A stretch of DNA of 64,000 nucleotides from an uncultured Marinobacterium sp. (GCA_947501565.1 CANMWJ010000003.1:62001-126000); one strand, 5' to 3'; counted from the first letter of the stretch, positions 47,494 to 55,772 are shown. A program made the numbers and translations. The notes: a model not told the origin generated them from the letters alone.

Positions 47494-48134
47494 TCTTTTT
47501 CTCTCACTGTATGCAAATCAACATCCGGCCTTACTCTCGACCTGAACAATTAAACACCAGTAATTTTACCGGAGTTTTAATCCTTGGTGACTAGTAAAGC
47601 ACGGCTCAGCAAACAATCAAGCCCCAACTTTCTTATAGGGCTTATCGGCCACGGAGACGCGGTCTTAAGAGAAAATTTTGTTGTTTATCAAGCGGCTATC
47701 CCACTTCGGACCGCGAAGTTTAACTGGTTCTTAAAATAAACCCAACCGCATCAACCATTTAAAGATTAAGCGATAAATCAAAAACCGATATTGACGTTTT
47801 AAATAATTTTCAATATTTAATTTTGATTTTTCACAGGTTTTTCAAAATAGAATATTGATTTTTCACAGAGAAATCAAAATCCAATATTGATTAAAATTGA
47901 TTATTTTTCATACAAAAATAAATATCTACACTAGACAAATAGGGAAAAAGACAACTTTCCCAAAAAATAATTTTTGGATAACTAGTGGTCGAAGTTCAAC
48001 CAGAACCATAACTCCCGGTTTATCCTCCCGGGCTCACAGGACAAACATCACCAAACCTACAGCTAGCTGTATCTAAAAGAGGGCTCAGATAAATGAATAC
48101 GACGGGAAAAGAGGAAAGCAGAAAAAGCGCTATC
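47494..48134. other. Long AT-rich non-coding region upstream of ftsA
   Basis: A 640-base gap without a supported gene. The stretch about 47760-47990 is strikingly AT-rich compared with the rest of the window. It is repetitive, with several ATATTGA/TCAATAT-type words and poly-A/T tracts. It presumably contains the ftsA promoter(s) and possibly binding sites for an architectural protein such as H-NS or for DnaA. Confidence 0.7.
47821..47868 (+). repeat. Direct repeats TTGATTTTTCACAG with DnaA-box-like core
   Basis: TTGATTTTTCACAG occurs at 47823-47836 (with one mismatch at the start of the wider repeat) and 47855-47868, 32 bases (about three helical turns) apart. The core TTTTTCACA fits the DnaA-box pattern TTWTNCACA. 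The two sit in the AT-rich region upstream of ftsA. Confidence 0.55.
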
Positions 48135-48773
48135 TTACCGGCGGTAGCTGTAGCCGGTATCAAATAAGCGCCAGTCAACCAGATCGGCTGTGGTATCAAG
48201 GTAGGAGCGGATCGTGGTAACACCGTCGGCGAGGAAAGTGCTATCCATGAAGTTATTGAGCACCGCCTCACCTTGACTCTCTGCAGCCTGCAGACAAAAC
48301 GCCAGATAACGTGGGAAAGGTAAAATATCGTCACGCCAGATCGGGCCATCATAATACTGCCCAACGCGCTCGTGGTACTCCTGCGACGTCACGCATTTAT
48401 TCAGACGGTATTCTATATCGCTGTAGCGGGTACAGATCCTGCCCTGCGTTTCACTGTCGTCCACAAGTGCCAAAGTCTGCACTTCTGCCCAGCGGAAACG
48501 GTGCTCCCGTTCATACAACTCACGAAAGTCGGATTCGCTACACTCAAACTGGCTGCAGAAAATCTCCATCCCTTCAGCAGGTTCGGTGGAGCAGGACGCC
48601 ACCCTGAGCTCATCACGACTCGCCCCGTGACGACTGAAGAACACAATCCCTACTTTATTGAAGATACGGCGATAACCTGGCACCCGCACTAAACGGAAGT
48701 TGCGCAACCCCGGTACAGTTTCCCGCGCCGACTGCTCAGACAACAGCGAACCGTATCCGACTACAGAGATCAT
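48135..48773 (-). CDS. Gamma-glutamylcyclotransferase-like protein
   Basis: A 212-residue protein starting MISVVGYGSLLSEQSARETVP. This is the YGSL loop that binds gamma-glutamyl substrate in the GGCT/AIG2 fold. The catalytic glutamate expected later could be in CSTEPAEGMEIF or the RELYERE segment, but I cannot fix it. It is longer than typical GGCT domains, with an extra C-terminal helical part. Its ATG overlaps the rmuC stop (ATGA), implying coupled translation. Confidence 0.8.
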   Translation of the reverse strand: MISVVGYGSLLSEQSARETVPGLRNFRLVRVPGYRRIFNKVGIVFFSRHGASRDELRVASCSTEPAEGMEIFCSQFECSESDFRELYEREHRFRWAEVQTLALVDDSETQGRICTRYSDIEYRLNKCVTSQEYHERVGQYYDGPIWRDDILPFPRYLAFCLQAAESQGEAVLNNFMDSTFLADGVTTIRSYLDTTADLVDWRLFDTGYSYRR

Positions 48774-50392
48774 GTTGGATCGTTCTCCATTGCTGTTTCA
48801 ACCAGCGTGTTATCCAGTTTTTTCTTACTGCTCGCGCCCAGTTTATTGAGCATCGCGGCCTGATTCACCAGGTTACCGCGCCCGGATACTAAACGTTTGT
48901 GTGCCGTATCATAGGCTTGCTGAGAACGCGCCAGATGACGGCCAATCTCGTCCATCGCTTCAACAAAACCGACAAACTTGTCATGCAGCTCGCCACCACG
49001 TTTTGCTATCTCACGTGCGTTCTGGCTCTGGTGTTCATAGCGCCAGATATTGTGGATAGTTCGCAGGGTAACCAGCAGGGTTGCGGGGGAGACCAGCATA
49101 ATATTGCGTTCGAACGCATCACGGAAAAGTGCTTCATCATTTTCCAGCGCCAGCAGAAAAGCACCTTCGATCGGTACGAACAACAACACGAAATCGAGCG
49201 AGCGAACACCCTCAAGCCCCTGATAAGCCTTCTCACTCAATCCCCGAATATGATTGCGTAGTGACTGCAGATGCTCACGCAGGAAACGCACCCTCTCATT
49301 CGCATCCTCACTGGAGCAATACTGCTCGTAAGCGGTCAGCGATACCTTCGCATCAACAATCACGTCCTTTTGGTCAGGCAGGCGTACGATGACGTCGGGC
49401 TGATAGCGCCGCCCCTCTTCGGTGAGGGAGACCTGGACTTCATACTCGTGGCCACGCCGTAAACCAGACTCCTCCAACACACGCTCCAGGATCACTTCAC
49501 CCCAGTTACCCTGGGTTTTGGACTCACCTTTCAACGCATTGGTGAGATTGAGTGCGTCCTGGCTCATCTGCTGGTTGAGCTGTTTCAGCTGCGAGATCTG
49601 TTCATGCAGGGAGCGACGGTCCTTAGCTTCCTTGTCATAAACATCTTCTACCCGCTTTTTGAAATCGCCTAACTGCTCACGCAGCGGATTAAGAATGGTA
49701 CCCAAGCCTTCCTGATTCGCCTGACTGAATTTGGCGGACTTCTCTTCAAAGATACGGTTCGCCAGGTTCTGAAACTCAACCTTTAATTGATCGCGCGCGG
49801 TTTCCAGCGCTTTCAATTTATCCGCATGGGCAGCCCGTTCAGCGTCTAAGCGGGTTTCCAGCTCAGCGAACAGTTTGTTGCGCTCGGCCAGTTCAAGTCG
49901 ATTTTGCTCAGCTTTAACAAGCTGCTCCTGCAACACTTGCTCGACTTGCTGCAGACGCCGCGTCCGCTCCTCCAGACGGGTTTCCAGTTCGGCAAAATGG
50001 CGGTTGCGTTCGGCCAGTTGCTCTTCCCGCGCTTTCAGATCTGCTTCGAGCTGCGGCTTAAGCTCCAGCGCCTGCAAACTACCACTTAAGCGTTCCTCCA
50101 AGCGGGCTTTGATCACCTCATGCTGTTTCAGGCGATCATCACGCATCTGCCGCGCAGCTTCCAATTGCTGGATTTGAGATTGCTGATCACGGGTTGTCTG
50201 CTCAAGCACCTGCAGCTTTTGCATCTGCTGATCCAGCGTCTGCTGCTGAACAAGTTGCTCAGCCGCAGCGTCGGCTTTCAGCTTTTGGATCTTCAGTGCA
50301 GCGGCAAGGCCGGTGATTAACGTGCACAGTGCGGCGCCAATCAGAGCAGAACTCAGATCAAGCCCGGAGGAGAGAAACTGCGCCAGATCCAT
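48770..50392 (-). CDS. rmuC: DNA recombination protein RmuC
   Basis: A 540-residue RmuC-family protein. An N-terminal membrane segment (about 16-35) is followed by a very long coiled coil (about 40-215). A nuclease-like RmuC domain (about 245-510) follows with NWGEVILERVLEESGLRRGHEYEVQ and PDVIVRLPDQKDVIVDAKVSLTAYEQY. The family limits rearrangements at inverted repeats in E. coli and contributes to phage defence in some bacteria. It is co-transcribed with the gamma-glutamylcyclotransferase-like gene. Confidence 0.95.
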   Translation of the reverse strand: MDLAQFLSSGLDLSSALIGAALCTLITGLAAALKIQKLKADAAAEQLVQQQTLDQQMQKLQVLEQTTRDQQSQIQQLEAARQMRDDRLKQHEVIKARLEERLSGSLQALELKPQLEADLKAREEQLAERNRHFAELETRLEERTRRLQQVEQVLQEQLVKAEQNRLELAERNKLFAELETRLDAERAAHADKLKALETARDQLKVEFQNLANRIFEEKSAKFSQANQEGLGTILNPLREQLGDFKKRVEDVYDKEAKDRRSLHEQISQLKQLNQQMSQDALNLTNALKGESKTQGNWGEVILERVLEESGLRRGHEYEVQVSLTEEGRRYQPDVIVRLPDQKDVIVDAKVSLTAYEQYCSSEDANERVRFLREHLQSLRNHIRGLSEKAYQGLEGVRSLDFVLLFVPIEGAFLLALENDEALFRDAFERNIMLVSPATLLVTLRTIHNIWRYEHQSQNAREIAKRGGELHDKFVGFVEAMDEIGRHLARSQQAYDTAHKRLVSGRGNLVNQAAMLNKLGASSKKKLDNTLVETAMENDPT

Positions 50393-50401
50393 CAGTTTGA
50401 A

Positions 50402-50752
50402 TTACCAGTAGTAATAAAGGGCAACGGCGGATGCAATCACCAGCGGCATCATAATAAAGAGGTTCTTAACGTCACCAAACAGACGCTGGAAGATAACAAC
50501 GTGCAGTACCGGGAAGGAGACAAACATGCAGGACAGCGGAACCCACCAATCCAGCTTCAGGAAACCGAACGCCATGGCGAAGAGCAGAGTCAGGGCTGAC
50601 AGGTTACCCATCATAATTATGGTTACGGCACCGTTGCGACTCTGTGCAAATTTAGGCTTGTCCTCTTCGGCTAACTTGTTAATCGCCCCAGCACTCAAGG
50701 CCGCCGACATTGAAACAAACCCCGTCGCCAGAAAAATGTAGAGTAATTCCAC
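50402..50752 (-). CDS. Small four-helix membrane protein of unknown function
   Basis: A 116-residue protein with four hydrophobic segments (about 3-22, 44-62, 64-88 and 95-115) and one basic cytoplasmic loop (KLAEEDKPKFAQSRNG). I do not recognise the family. The GTG at 50752 has GGAG nine bases upstream; a TTG five codons earlier would place that signal inside the gene. It lies 10 bases upstream of rmuC on the same strand, so it is probably in its operon. Confidence 0.7.
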   Translation of the reverse strand: MELLYIFLATGFVSMSAALSAGAINKLAEEDKPKFAQSRNGAVTIIMMGNLSALTLLFAMAFGFLKLDWWVPLSCMFVSFPVLHVVIFQRLFGDVKNLFIMMPLVIASAVALYYYW

Positions 50753-50867
50753 GAAACCGTTCTCCAAAAATTGTCGTAAATTCAGGCCATTGTACGGGAT
50801 TTGCTACCCATGACACAGGGTACTAAAAGCCAACACATATAATTCAAAAGAATATATTTATTCTTTT

Positions 50868-50896
50868 TTGAAATATTAAAAATCATCTGCTAGCAT
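50868..50896 (+). promoter_or_regulatory. Sigma70-like promoter for the small-RNA candidate
   Basis: TTGAAA and TAGCAT are separated by exactly 17 bases, matching the consensus at 5 of 6 and 4 of 6 positions. The upstream flank is AT-rich. Confidence 0.5.
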
Positions 50897-50902
50897 GACT
50901 TT

Positions 50903-50991
50903 TCCAAGTTAGCGATATATCACTCGATTATCTCCACGATAGTCATATCCGGAAACCTTCCGCCCTGCAGGCTGAGCAGGGCTTTTTTTTT
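50903..50991 (+). ncRNA. Candidate orphan small RNA (about 85-90 nt)
   Basis: A strong intrinsic terminator (GCCCTGC/GCAGGGC followed by nine T, 50962-50991) lies on the plus strand with no plus-strand gene upstream of it. A sigma70-like promoter sits about 85 bases before. Between them are a small CGGAA/TTCCG hairpin and an unpaired AU-rich 5' part. This promoter-hairpin-terminator layout is typical of Hfq-type trans-acting small RNAs. No known sRNA family is recognised. Confidence 0.45.
50962..50991 (+). terminator. Strong intrinsic terminator without an upstream gene
   Basis: A GCCCTGC/GCAGGGC stem with a 7-base loop and a run of nine T. The K+ channel gene starts about 90 bases downstream on the same strand, so it cannot be that gene's terminator. 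Attenuation of the channel transcript is an alternative explanation. Confidence 0.85.
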
Positions 50992-51082
50992 GCATTCTTT
51001 TTACGATTCTTTCGCTCTACTGGTGAGCACCCGCTAAGATCAGTATCATTCTGGCAATTCTAGAAACAGGAATTCGTCTGCA

Positions 51083-52129
51083 GTGTTAGTCCTCAGGTAT
51101 CTGCGCAAGCTTATCGATCGCCACTTCACACAGCTGAACTGGCAAGCGGTCATCTCAATGGTGCTGCTTTATATGGTGCTTTGCTGGGGTTTACTCAGCG
51201 CTGCGGGAGAGGACGCTCTGACCGGTAGCGATTTCCTCTACTGGCTACTGGTAACCGCCTCCACTGTGGGATACGGAGATCTGTCTCCTACCACAGCAGA
51301 AGGCAAACTGATCGTAGCTTTCTTCGTAATACCGTTCGGCCTCAGCCTGTTCGCCCTTACTGCCGGTAAAGTGGCAGCGTTTGGTGCTCATCAGTGGAGA
51401 AAAGGAATCATGGGACTTAAACAGTTAAACCTTAACGACCATGTACTGGTCATCGGCTGGGATGAGCAGCGTACGCCGAACATGTTGCGCCTGTTACTGC
51501 TTGAAGCTGCGCAGAATCGTGGGCGCAAGATCTGCCTCTGTGTCACCGACATGATGGAAAACCCACTGCCGGGCGAGATCGAGTTCGTGCGCACCAGCGC
51601 CTTCAACGACGAGCAGGATATGGCGCGTTGCTGCCTCACCAGCGCATCGACCATCATCATCGATACCGCGCAGGACGACTTTACCCTGACTGCCGCACTC
51701 TACGCCGACAGCCAAAATGAAAACTCCCACATCATCGCCTTCTTCCGCGACCCATCCCTGGCCAAGCTGCTGAAAGAGCACTGTCCGAAGGTGGAATGCA
51801 CCCCATCCGTGTCGACCGAACTGATGGTTAAGGCAGCGATGGATCCGGGTTCCAGCTGCCTGCACCGTGAACTGCTCAGCGCTGCCGAAGGCATGACCCA
51901 GTACTCGATCACCTACCCGGAGGGACTCCCGGAAGTCACCGTACGCGATCTCTATATTCCGCTGAAAGAAAACTACGCGGCCACACTGATCGCCGTGGAT
52001 CTGGACGCCGATGGCAAACCGGAGGTTAATCCTTCTCTGGATAAACGCATTAAACCGGGCTGCAACATCTATTACATTGCAAACAATCGAATTCACTCCT
52101 TTGACTGGGCTGCCCTGGCCGCCCGTTAA
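51083..52129 (+). CDS. Two-TM potassium channel with RCK-like cytoplasmic domain
   Basis: A 348-residue inner-membrane protein. TM1 is at about 20-40, the pore helix and the K+ selectivity filter TVGYGD at residues 61-66, and TM2 at about 75-98. An RCK/TrkA-N-type Rossmann domain follows from about 119 (HVLVIGWDEQRT), then a C-terminal regulatory part. The GTG start has a weakly placed AGGA. It is the first of a co-directional run with DUF350, DUF1190 and ATP-grasp genes, so its gating may be tied to their product. Confidence 0.9.
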   Translation: MLVLRYLRKLIDRHFTQLNWQAVISMVLLYMVLCWGLLSAAGEDALTGSDFLYWLLVTASTVGYGDLSPTTAEGKLIVAFFVIPFGLSLFALTAGKVAAFGAHQWRKGIMGLKQLNLNDHVLVIGWDEQRTPNMLRLLLLEAAQNRGRKICLCVTDMMENPLPGEIEFVRTSAFNDEQDMARCCLTSASTIIIDTAQDDFTLTAALYADSQNENSHIIAFFRDPSLAKLLKEHCPKVECTPSVSTELMVKAAMDPGSSCLHRELLSAAEGMTQYSITYPEGLPEVTVRDLYIPLKENYAATLIAVDLDADGKPEVNPSLDKRIKPGCNIYYIANNRIHSFDWAALAAR

Positions 52130-52150
52130 TTCAACCTACTGGAGATCCGC

Positions 52151-52561
52151 ATGGAAGCCTTAGAACCCCTGCTGATTGGTCTGGGCAATTTTGCCCTCTA
52201 TTTCGCTGTATCCCTGATCGCCCTGCTGCTGTTCAAAGTGCTCTACACCCTGTTCACCCCCTACGATGACTGGGCACTGGTTAAGAACCAGAACAGCGCG
52301 GCGGCTTATGCATTGGGTGGAGCGGTGATCGGCTTTTCCATTGCTCTGGGCAGCGCCGCCAGCAACTCCGTTTCCCTGCTGGATTTCGCGGTCTGGGCGG
52401 TGGTAGCCCTGATTGCGCAGATCCTCGCCTACTTTATCGTGCGCATGTTTATGCCGCTGATCAGTCAGCGCATCCAGGATAACGAGACACCGGCGGGCAT
52501 CGTTCTGGGTGCGGTGTCGATTGCGATCGGTATTCTCAACGCGGCCTCACTCACCTACTAA
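52151..52561 (+). CDS. DUF350 (YjfL-like) membrane protein
   Basis: A 136-residue protein with four hydrophobic segments, two in each DUF350 repeat. NSAAAYALGGAVIGFSIALGSA in the middle and ETPAGIVLGAVSIAIGILNAASLTY at the end are typical. It follows the channel gene by 21 bases with GGAG upstream. In E. coli, yjfL lies in a cluster with yjfM (DUF1190) and yjfC, the same partners as here. Confidence 0.92.
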   Translation: MEALEPLLIGLGNFALYFAVSLIALLLFKVLYTLFTPYDDWALVKNQNSAAAYALGGAVIGFSIALGSAASNSVSLLDFAVWAVVALIAQILAYFIVRMFMPLISQRIQDNETPAGIVLGAVSIAIGILNAASLTY

Positions 52562-52576
52562 CGGAGGGCTCTACGG

Positions 52577-53158
52577 ATGAAAAGAACCCGCCGAATAGAT
52601 TTGAGTAAGATGCGCAAAGCCGCACAGCCGGGTAACCTGGCCAAGGTCAGTATCGTGCTGGGTGGCAGCTATATGCTGACCGGTTGCGACTCCACGGAAG
52701 CGTATATCTACCGTACCATCTCTGAATGTGCGTTGGATAATCCGCTGCAACCTACCGAGTGTGAGTTTGCCTACCGCAACGCGCTCGCTGATTGGCAGCG
52801 TACCGCGCCCCGTTACCGCAGCATGTCCGATTGTGAATACGATTTCGGCTACGGTGACTGCCGCGACCACAGCAATCGTTACATCCCACGTATGGCAGGC
52901 TTTATGCTGAGCGAGAACCAACAGGGCGATGATGATTTCGACCTGGACTTCAAACGCTCTAAAGCGCTGGGTCGCAGTCGTACGCCATCCGCCTACAACA
53001 AATGGGTTGGCGCCGATGGCACCCTTTTCGGTGAATACGGTCGACGCAAGATGAAAGTGAGCGGTGACTCCTTCACCCGCTTGAAGGGCAGCGCGCGCAC
53101 CATCGGTCGCGGAGGCTTCGGCAAAACGATCTCCAGCCGCTCTTCACGAGGCAGCTGA
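52577..53158 (+). CDS. DUF1190 (YjfM/YgiB-like) protein
   Basis: A 193-residue protein with a basic N-terminus, then a hydrophobic stretch and a possible lipobox-like LTGC at residues 34-37. A cysteine-containing domain follows (SECALDNP, TECEFAYRNAL, DCEYDFGYGDC) and then a glycine/arginine/serine-rich tail. This is the DUF1190/UPF0441 pattern. Function unknown. It starts 15 bases after the DUF350 gene and is followed 4 bases later by the ATP-grasp gene. Confidence 0.9.
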   Translation: MKRTRRIDLSKMRKAAQPGNLAKVSIVLGGSYMLTGCDSTEAYIYRTISECALDNPLQPTECEFAYRNALADWQRTAPRYRSMSDCEYDFGYGDCRDHSNRYIPRMAGFMLSENQQGDDDFDLDFKRSKALGRSRTPSAYNKWVGADGTLFGEYGRRKMKVSGDSFTRLKGSARTIGRGGFGKTISSRSSRGS

Positions 53159-53162
53159 TCAG

Positions 53163-54326
53163 ATGCTTCGCATCCCCTGCGCCGAACGGCCAGACTGGAA
53201 ACAGAAAGCGGAGACCTTTGGTTTCCGCTTTCACACCATGCACGGCGAACCCTACTGGGACGAAAGCGCTTACTACCAGTTCACACTGCAACAGATCGAA
53301 CGTGATCTGGAAGATCCTACTGCCGAGATCCACCAGATGTGCCTTGAGGTGGTCGAGCAGGTCGTTAAAAGCGAAGAGCTGATGCGCCGCTTTGCAATTC
53401 CGGAGTTTTACTGGGATCAGATCGCCACCTCCTGGTATGAACGCGAACCCAGCCTCTACAGCCGCATCGATCTGGCCTACAACGGTACGGGCCCGGCCAA
53501 GTTTTACGAGAACAACGCCGACACCCCCACCAGCCTCTATGAAACCGGTTTCTGGCAGTGGCTCTGGTTGGAAGAGCAGGTCGATCGCGGCAAGGTCAAC
53601 CGCCAAGCCGATCAGTTCAACGCCCTGCAGGAGCTGCTGATCAACCGCTTCAGCCAGCTGAAAACCCAGATGCCCGATCATCAACTGCACTTTGCCTGCT
53701 GCAAGGATACAGATGAAGATAGGGGTACCGTACAGTATCTTCAAGATTGCGCCGAACAGGCAGGTATCCCCGGTGCGTTTGTCTACGTCGAGGATATCGG
53801 CATCAGCGACAAAGGCCGCTTTACCGATCTGAACGACACACCGATCAGCTGGATGTTTAAGCTCTATCCATGGGAGTTTATGCAGCGTGAAGATTACGGC
53901 AAACATGTGGCATCCAGCCACTGCCGCATGATCGAACCGATCTGGAAATCGATCATCTCCAATAAAGCCCTGCTGCCGATGTTATGGCGACTGTTCCCGG
54001 ATCACCCTAATCTGCTACCCGCCTTTTTCGAAGACGATAACGCGGCCAGCGAACTGGGCGAATACGTACGCAAGCCGATCTTCTCCAGAGAAGGTGCGAA
54101 TATCTCCGTACATAAAGGGAACGAGATCGTCATTGAAGGCGACGGCCCCTATGGCGCAGAGGGTCATGTTCTGCAGGCTTGGCACCCACTGCCGCGCTAC
54201 GAAGACAACTACACACTGATCGGTTCCTGGCTCGTCAACGACCAGCCCGCAGGCATTTCGATACGTGAAGACAAAGGCCCGATCACCCAGGACCTATCCC
54301 GCTTCCTGCCCCACATAATCCTGTAG
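53163..54326 (+). CDS. Glutathionylspermidine synthase-like ATP-grasp ligase (YjfC/YgiC type)
   Basis: A 387-residue protein matching the synthetase half of glutathionylspermidine synthase. Typical segments are RIDLAYNGTGPAKFYENNADTPTSLYE (about residues 101-127), WMFKLYPWEFM, and KPIFSREGANISV near the C-terminus, which hold ATP and metal contacts. It lacks the amidase domain. The family joins an amine or amino acid to a peptide; the actual substrate is unknown. It is coupled to the DUF1190 gene. Confidence 0.9.
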   Translation: MLRIPCAERPDWKQKAETFGFRFHTMHGEPYWDESAYYQFTLQQIERDLEDPTAEIHQMCLEVVEQVVKSEELMRRFAIPEFYWDQIATSWYEREPSLYSRIDLAYNGTGPAKFYENNADTPTSLYETGFWQWLWLEEQVDRGKVNRQADQFNALQELLINRFSQLKTQMPDHQLHFACCKDTDEDRGTVQYLQDCAEQAGIPGAFVYVEDIGISDKGRFTDLNDTPISWMFKLYPWEFMQREDYGKHVASSHCRMIEPIWKSIISNKALLPMLWRLFPDHPNLLPAFFEDDNAASELGEYVRKPIFSREGANISVHKGNEIVIEGDGPYGAEGHVLQAWHPLPRYEDNYTLIGSWLVNDQPAGISIREDKGPITQDLSRFLPHIIL

Positions 54327-54339
54327 AAGCACCGCCGCC

Positions 54340-54681
54340 ATGAAACGACCAATTCAACAGATCTTCCTCGCCTCACTGCTCGCAACCAGCTTACTCAACA
54401 CGCCTGTCGCTTGGGGTGAAACGCAATACGAGGTGATCGACGATACCTACACCGTGTGCGAAACACGCCAACAGTATCGCCAGTTACTGAGCTGGTCGCT
54501 CTACGGTGTTGGCAAAAAACCGGCCACCGGTTGTTTTCAGGCCCCTGCGGGTGCAAAAGCCGTTATCCTGGAGTGCCCGGAAGATGATATTATTCTCTGC
54601 CGTTTTCGCCTGAGCCCAAATGACGGACAAGCACCGTTTGAGGCTTGGGCCAGCAAAGTGATGTTAAGAGAGATTCCCTGA
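54340..54681 (+). CDS. Small secreted hypothetical protein
   Basis: A 113-residue protein with a Sec signal (about 1-26, ending PVAWG). It is then a small domain with four cysteines (TVCETRQQY, TGCFQAP, LECPEDD, ILCRF) that could form two disulfides in the periplasm. I do not recognise the family. It sits 13 bases after the ATP-grasp gene and 5 bases before the methyltransferase gene, so it belongs to the operon. Confidence 0.75.
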   Translation: MKRPIQQIFLASLLATSLLNTPVAWGETQYEVIDDTYTVCETRQQYRQLLSWSLYGVGKKPATGCFQAPAGAKAVILECPEDDIILCRFRLSPNDGQAPFEAWASKVMLREIP

Positions 54682-54686
54682 GTACC

Positions 54687-55343
54687 ATGTCCGATTATCT
54701 GGTAAACGAAGCCATCGAAGACTACGCGTTCCTGAACACCACACAGGAACCTGAACTACTGCGCGAACTGATCGACGAAACCAACAAGAATATGGGCTGG
54801 CCGCAGAAGCTGTCTGGTCGTTTGGTAGGTCGCACGCTGAAAATGCTGGTGCAGATGGTTCAGCCAAAAAACTGCTTCGAAATCGGTATGTTTACCGGCT
54901 ACTCCGCGCTCTCCATCGCCGAAGGTATGCCGGACGACGGCAAGCTGGTCTGCTGTGAAACCAACCCTCGCGCCATCGACTTCGCCAAAACCTTCTTTGA
55001 GCGCAGCCCTCATGGTCATAAGATCGACGTCATCTTTGGTCGCGCACTTGAGACCATCGATAACCTCGTTGAAGCAGGTGAGATGCCGGAACTGGACTTC
55101 TCCTTTATCGATGCCGATAAGCGTAACTACCTGAACTACTACGAACGTATTCTGGAGTTGACCCGCCCAGGCGGCATTATCGTGCTGGATAATGTGCTCT
55201 GGTCCGGCAAGGTACTGCAACCGGAATCCGAGATCGACGATGTACTGGTGGAGATGAACCGCCGCATCGCCGACGATCCTAATGTGGAAAACATCTTCCT
55301 GACCGTGCGCGACGGCATGAACGTTGTCCGCAAGATCCGCTAA
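54687..55343 (+). CDS. Class I SAM-dependent O-methyltransferase (caffeoyl-CoA OMT-like)
   Basis: A 218-residue methyltransferase. SAM motif I is FEIGMFTGYSALSIAEGMP (about 61-79), followed by the acidic CCETNP. The metal and catalytic residues expected in this cation-dependent family are in FIDADKRNYLNYYE and VLDNVLWSGKV. The substrate (catechol-like or other) is unknown. The ATG at 54687 is chosen on the family-like N-terminus MSDYLVNEAIEDYAF. Confidence 0.9.
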   Translation: MSDYLVNEAIEDYAFLNTTQEPELLRELIDETNKNMGWPQKLSGRLVGRTLKMLVQMVQPKNCFEIGMFTGYSALSIAEGMPDDGKLVCCETNPRAIDFAKTFFERSPHGHKIDVIFGRALETIDNLVEAGEMPELDFSFIDADKRNYLNYYERILELTRPGGIIVLDNVLWSGKVLQPESEIDDVLVEMNRRIADDPNVENIFLTVRDGMNVVRKIR

Positions 55344-55352
55344 GGCCAGCCC

Positions 55353-55772
55353 ATGTTTATCCTGCGCAACCACCAGAGCGACACACCGTCACTGGAGAGT
55401 TTCGAAACGCCAGAAGCCCTGAACGCTGTTGAAGTCAGCTATGCCGATCTGCGCCTGAGCACAGCAGATGAGCTCCTACGCCTCTACGTTGATACGGCGG
55501 ATAGCGCGCCGTTGATGCCGCTACTGAAACAGGCACGGGACTTCTACATCGACGACCTGGATCTGGTGGGCAGCGCGGCAGAAGTGACCGGTTTGCTGGT
55601 CTGGCTGATGGATGAGCATGGCATCGACTACCGCGGTGAAACCCTGGAAGCCACCGCTGATCGCCTGAGTGATATCGACATCGAAGCCGATACAGATAAA
55701 TACACCGACCTGATCTTCCACCTTAAAGACGCCGTAGAGCGCCTCTATGATCTGGAGATGGAGGACTGGTAA
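55353..55772 (+). CDS. Acidic hypothetical protein
   Basis: A 139-residue, strongly acidic, probably all-helical cytosolic protein with no recognised domain. AAGG precedes the ATG. It starts 9 bases after the methyltransferase stop and is the last gene of the run that begins with the K+ channel. A large share of Asp/Glu (for example DIDIEADTDKYTD) is the only striking feature. Confidence 0.75.
   Translation: MFILRNHQSDTPSLESFETPEALNAVEVSYADLRLSTADELLRLYVDTADSAPLMPLLKQARDFYIDDLDLVGSAAEVTGLLVWLMDEHGIDYRGETLEATADRLSDIDIEADTDKYTDLIFHLKDAVERLYDLEMEDW

Noticed and set aside
47760-47990. AT-rich DnaA-box region as the chromosomal replication origin
   Set aside because: Only two box-like sites are seen, and none of the usual origin neighbours (dnaA, dnaN, mnmG, parAB, rpmH) are present in the window.
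48770-50767. rmuC neighbourhood as a phage-defence island
   Set aside because: Although RmuC contributes to defence in some bacteria, its neighbours here are a gamma-glutamylcyclotransferase-like protein and a small membrane protein with no defence signature.
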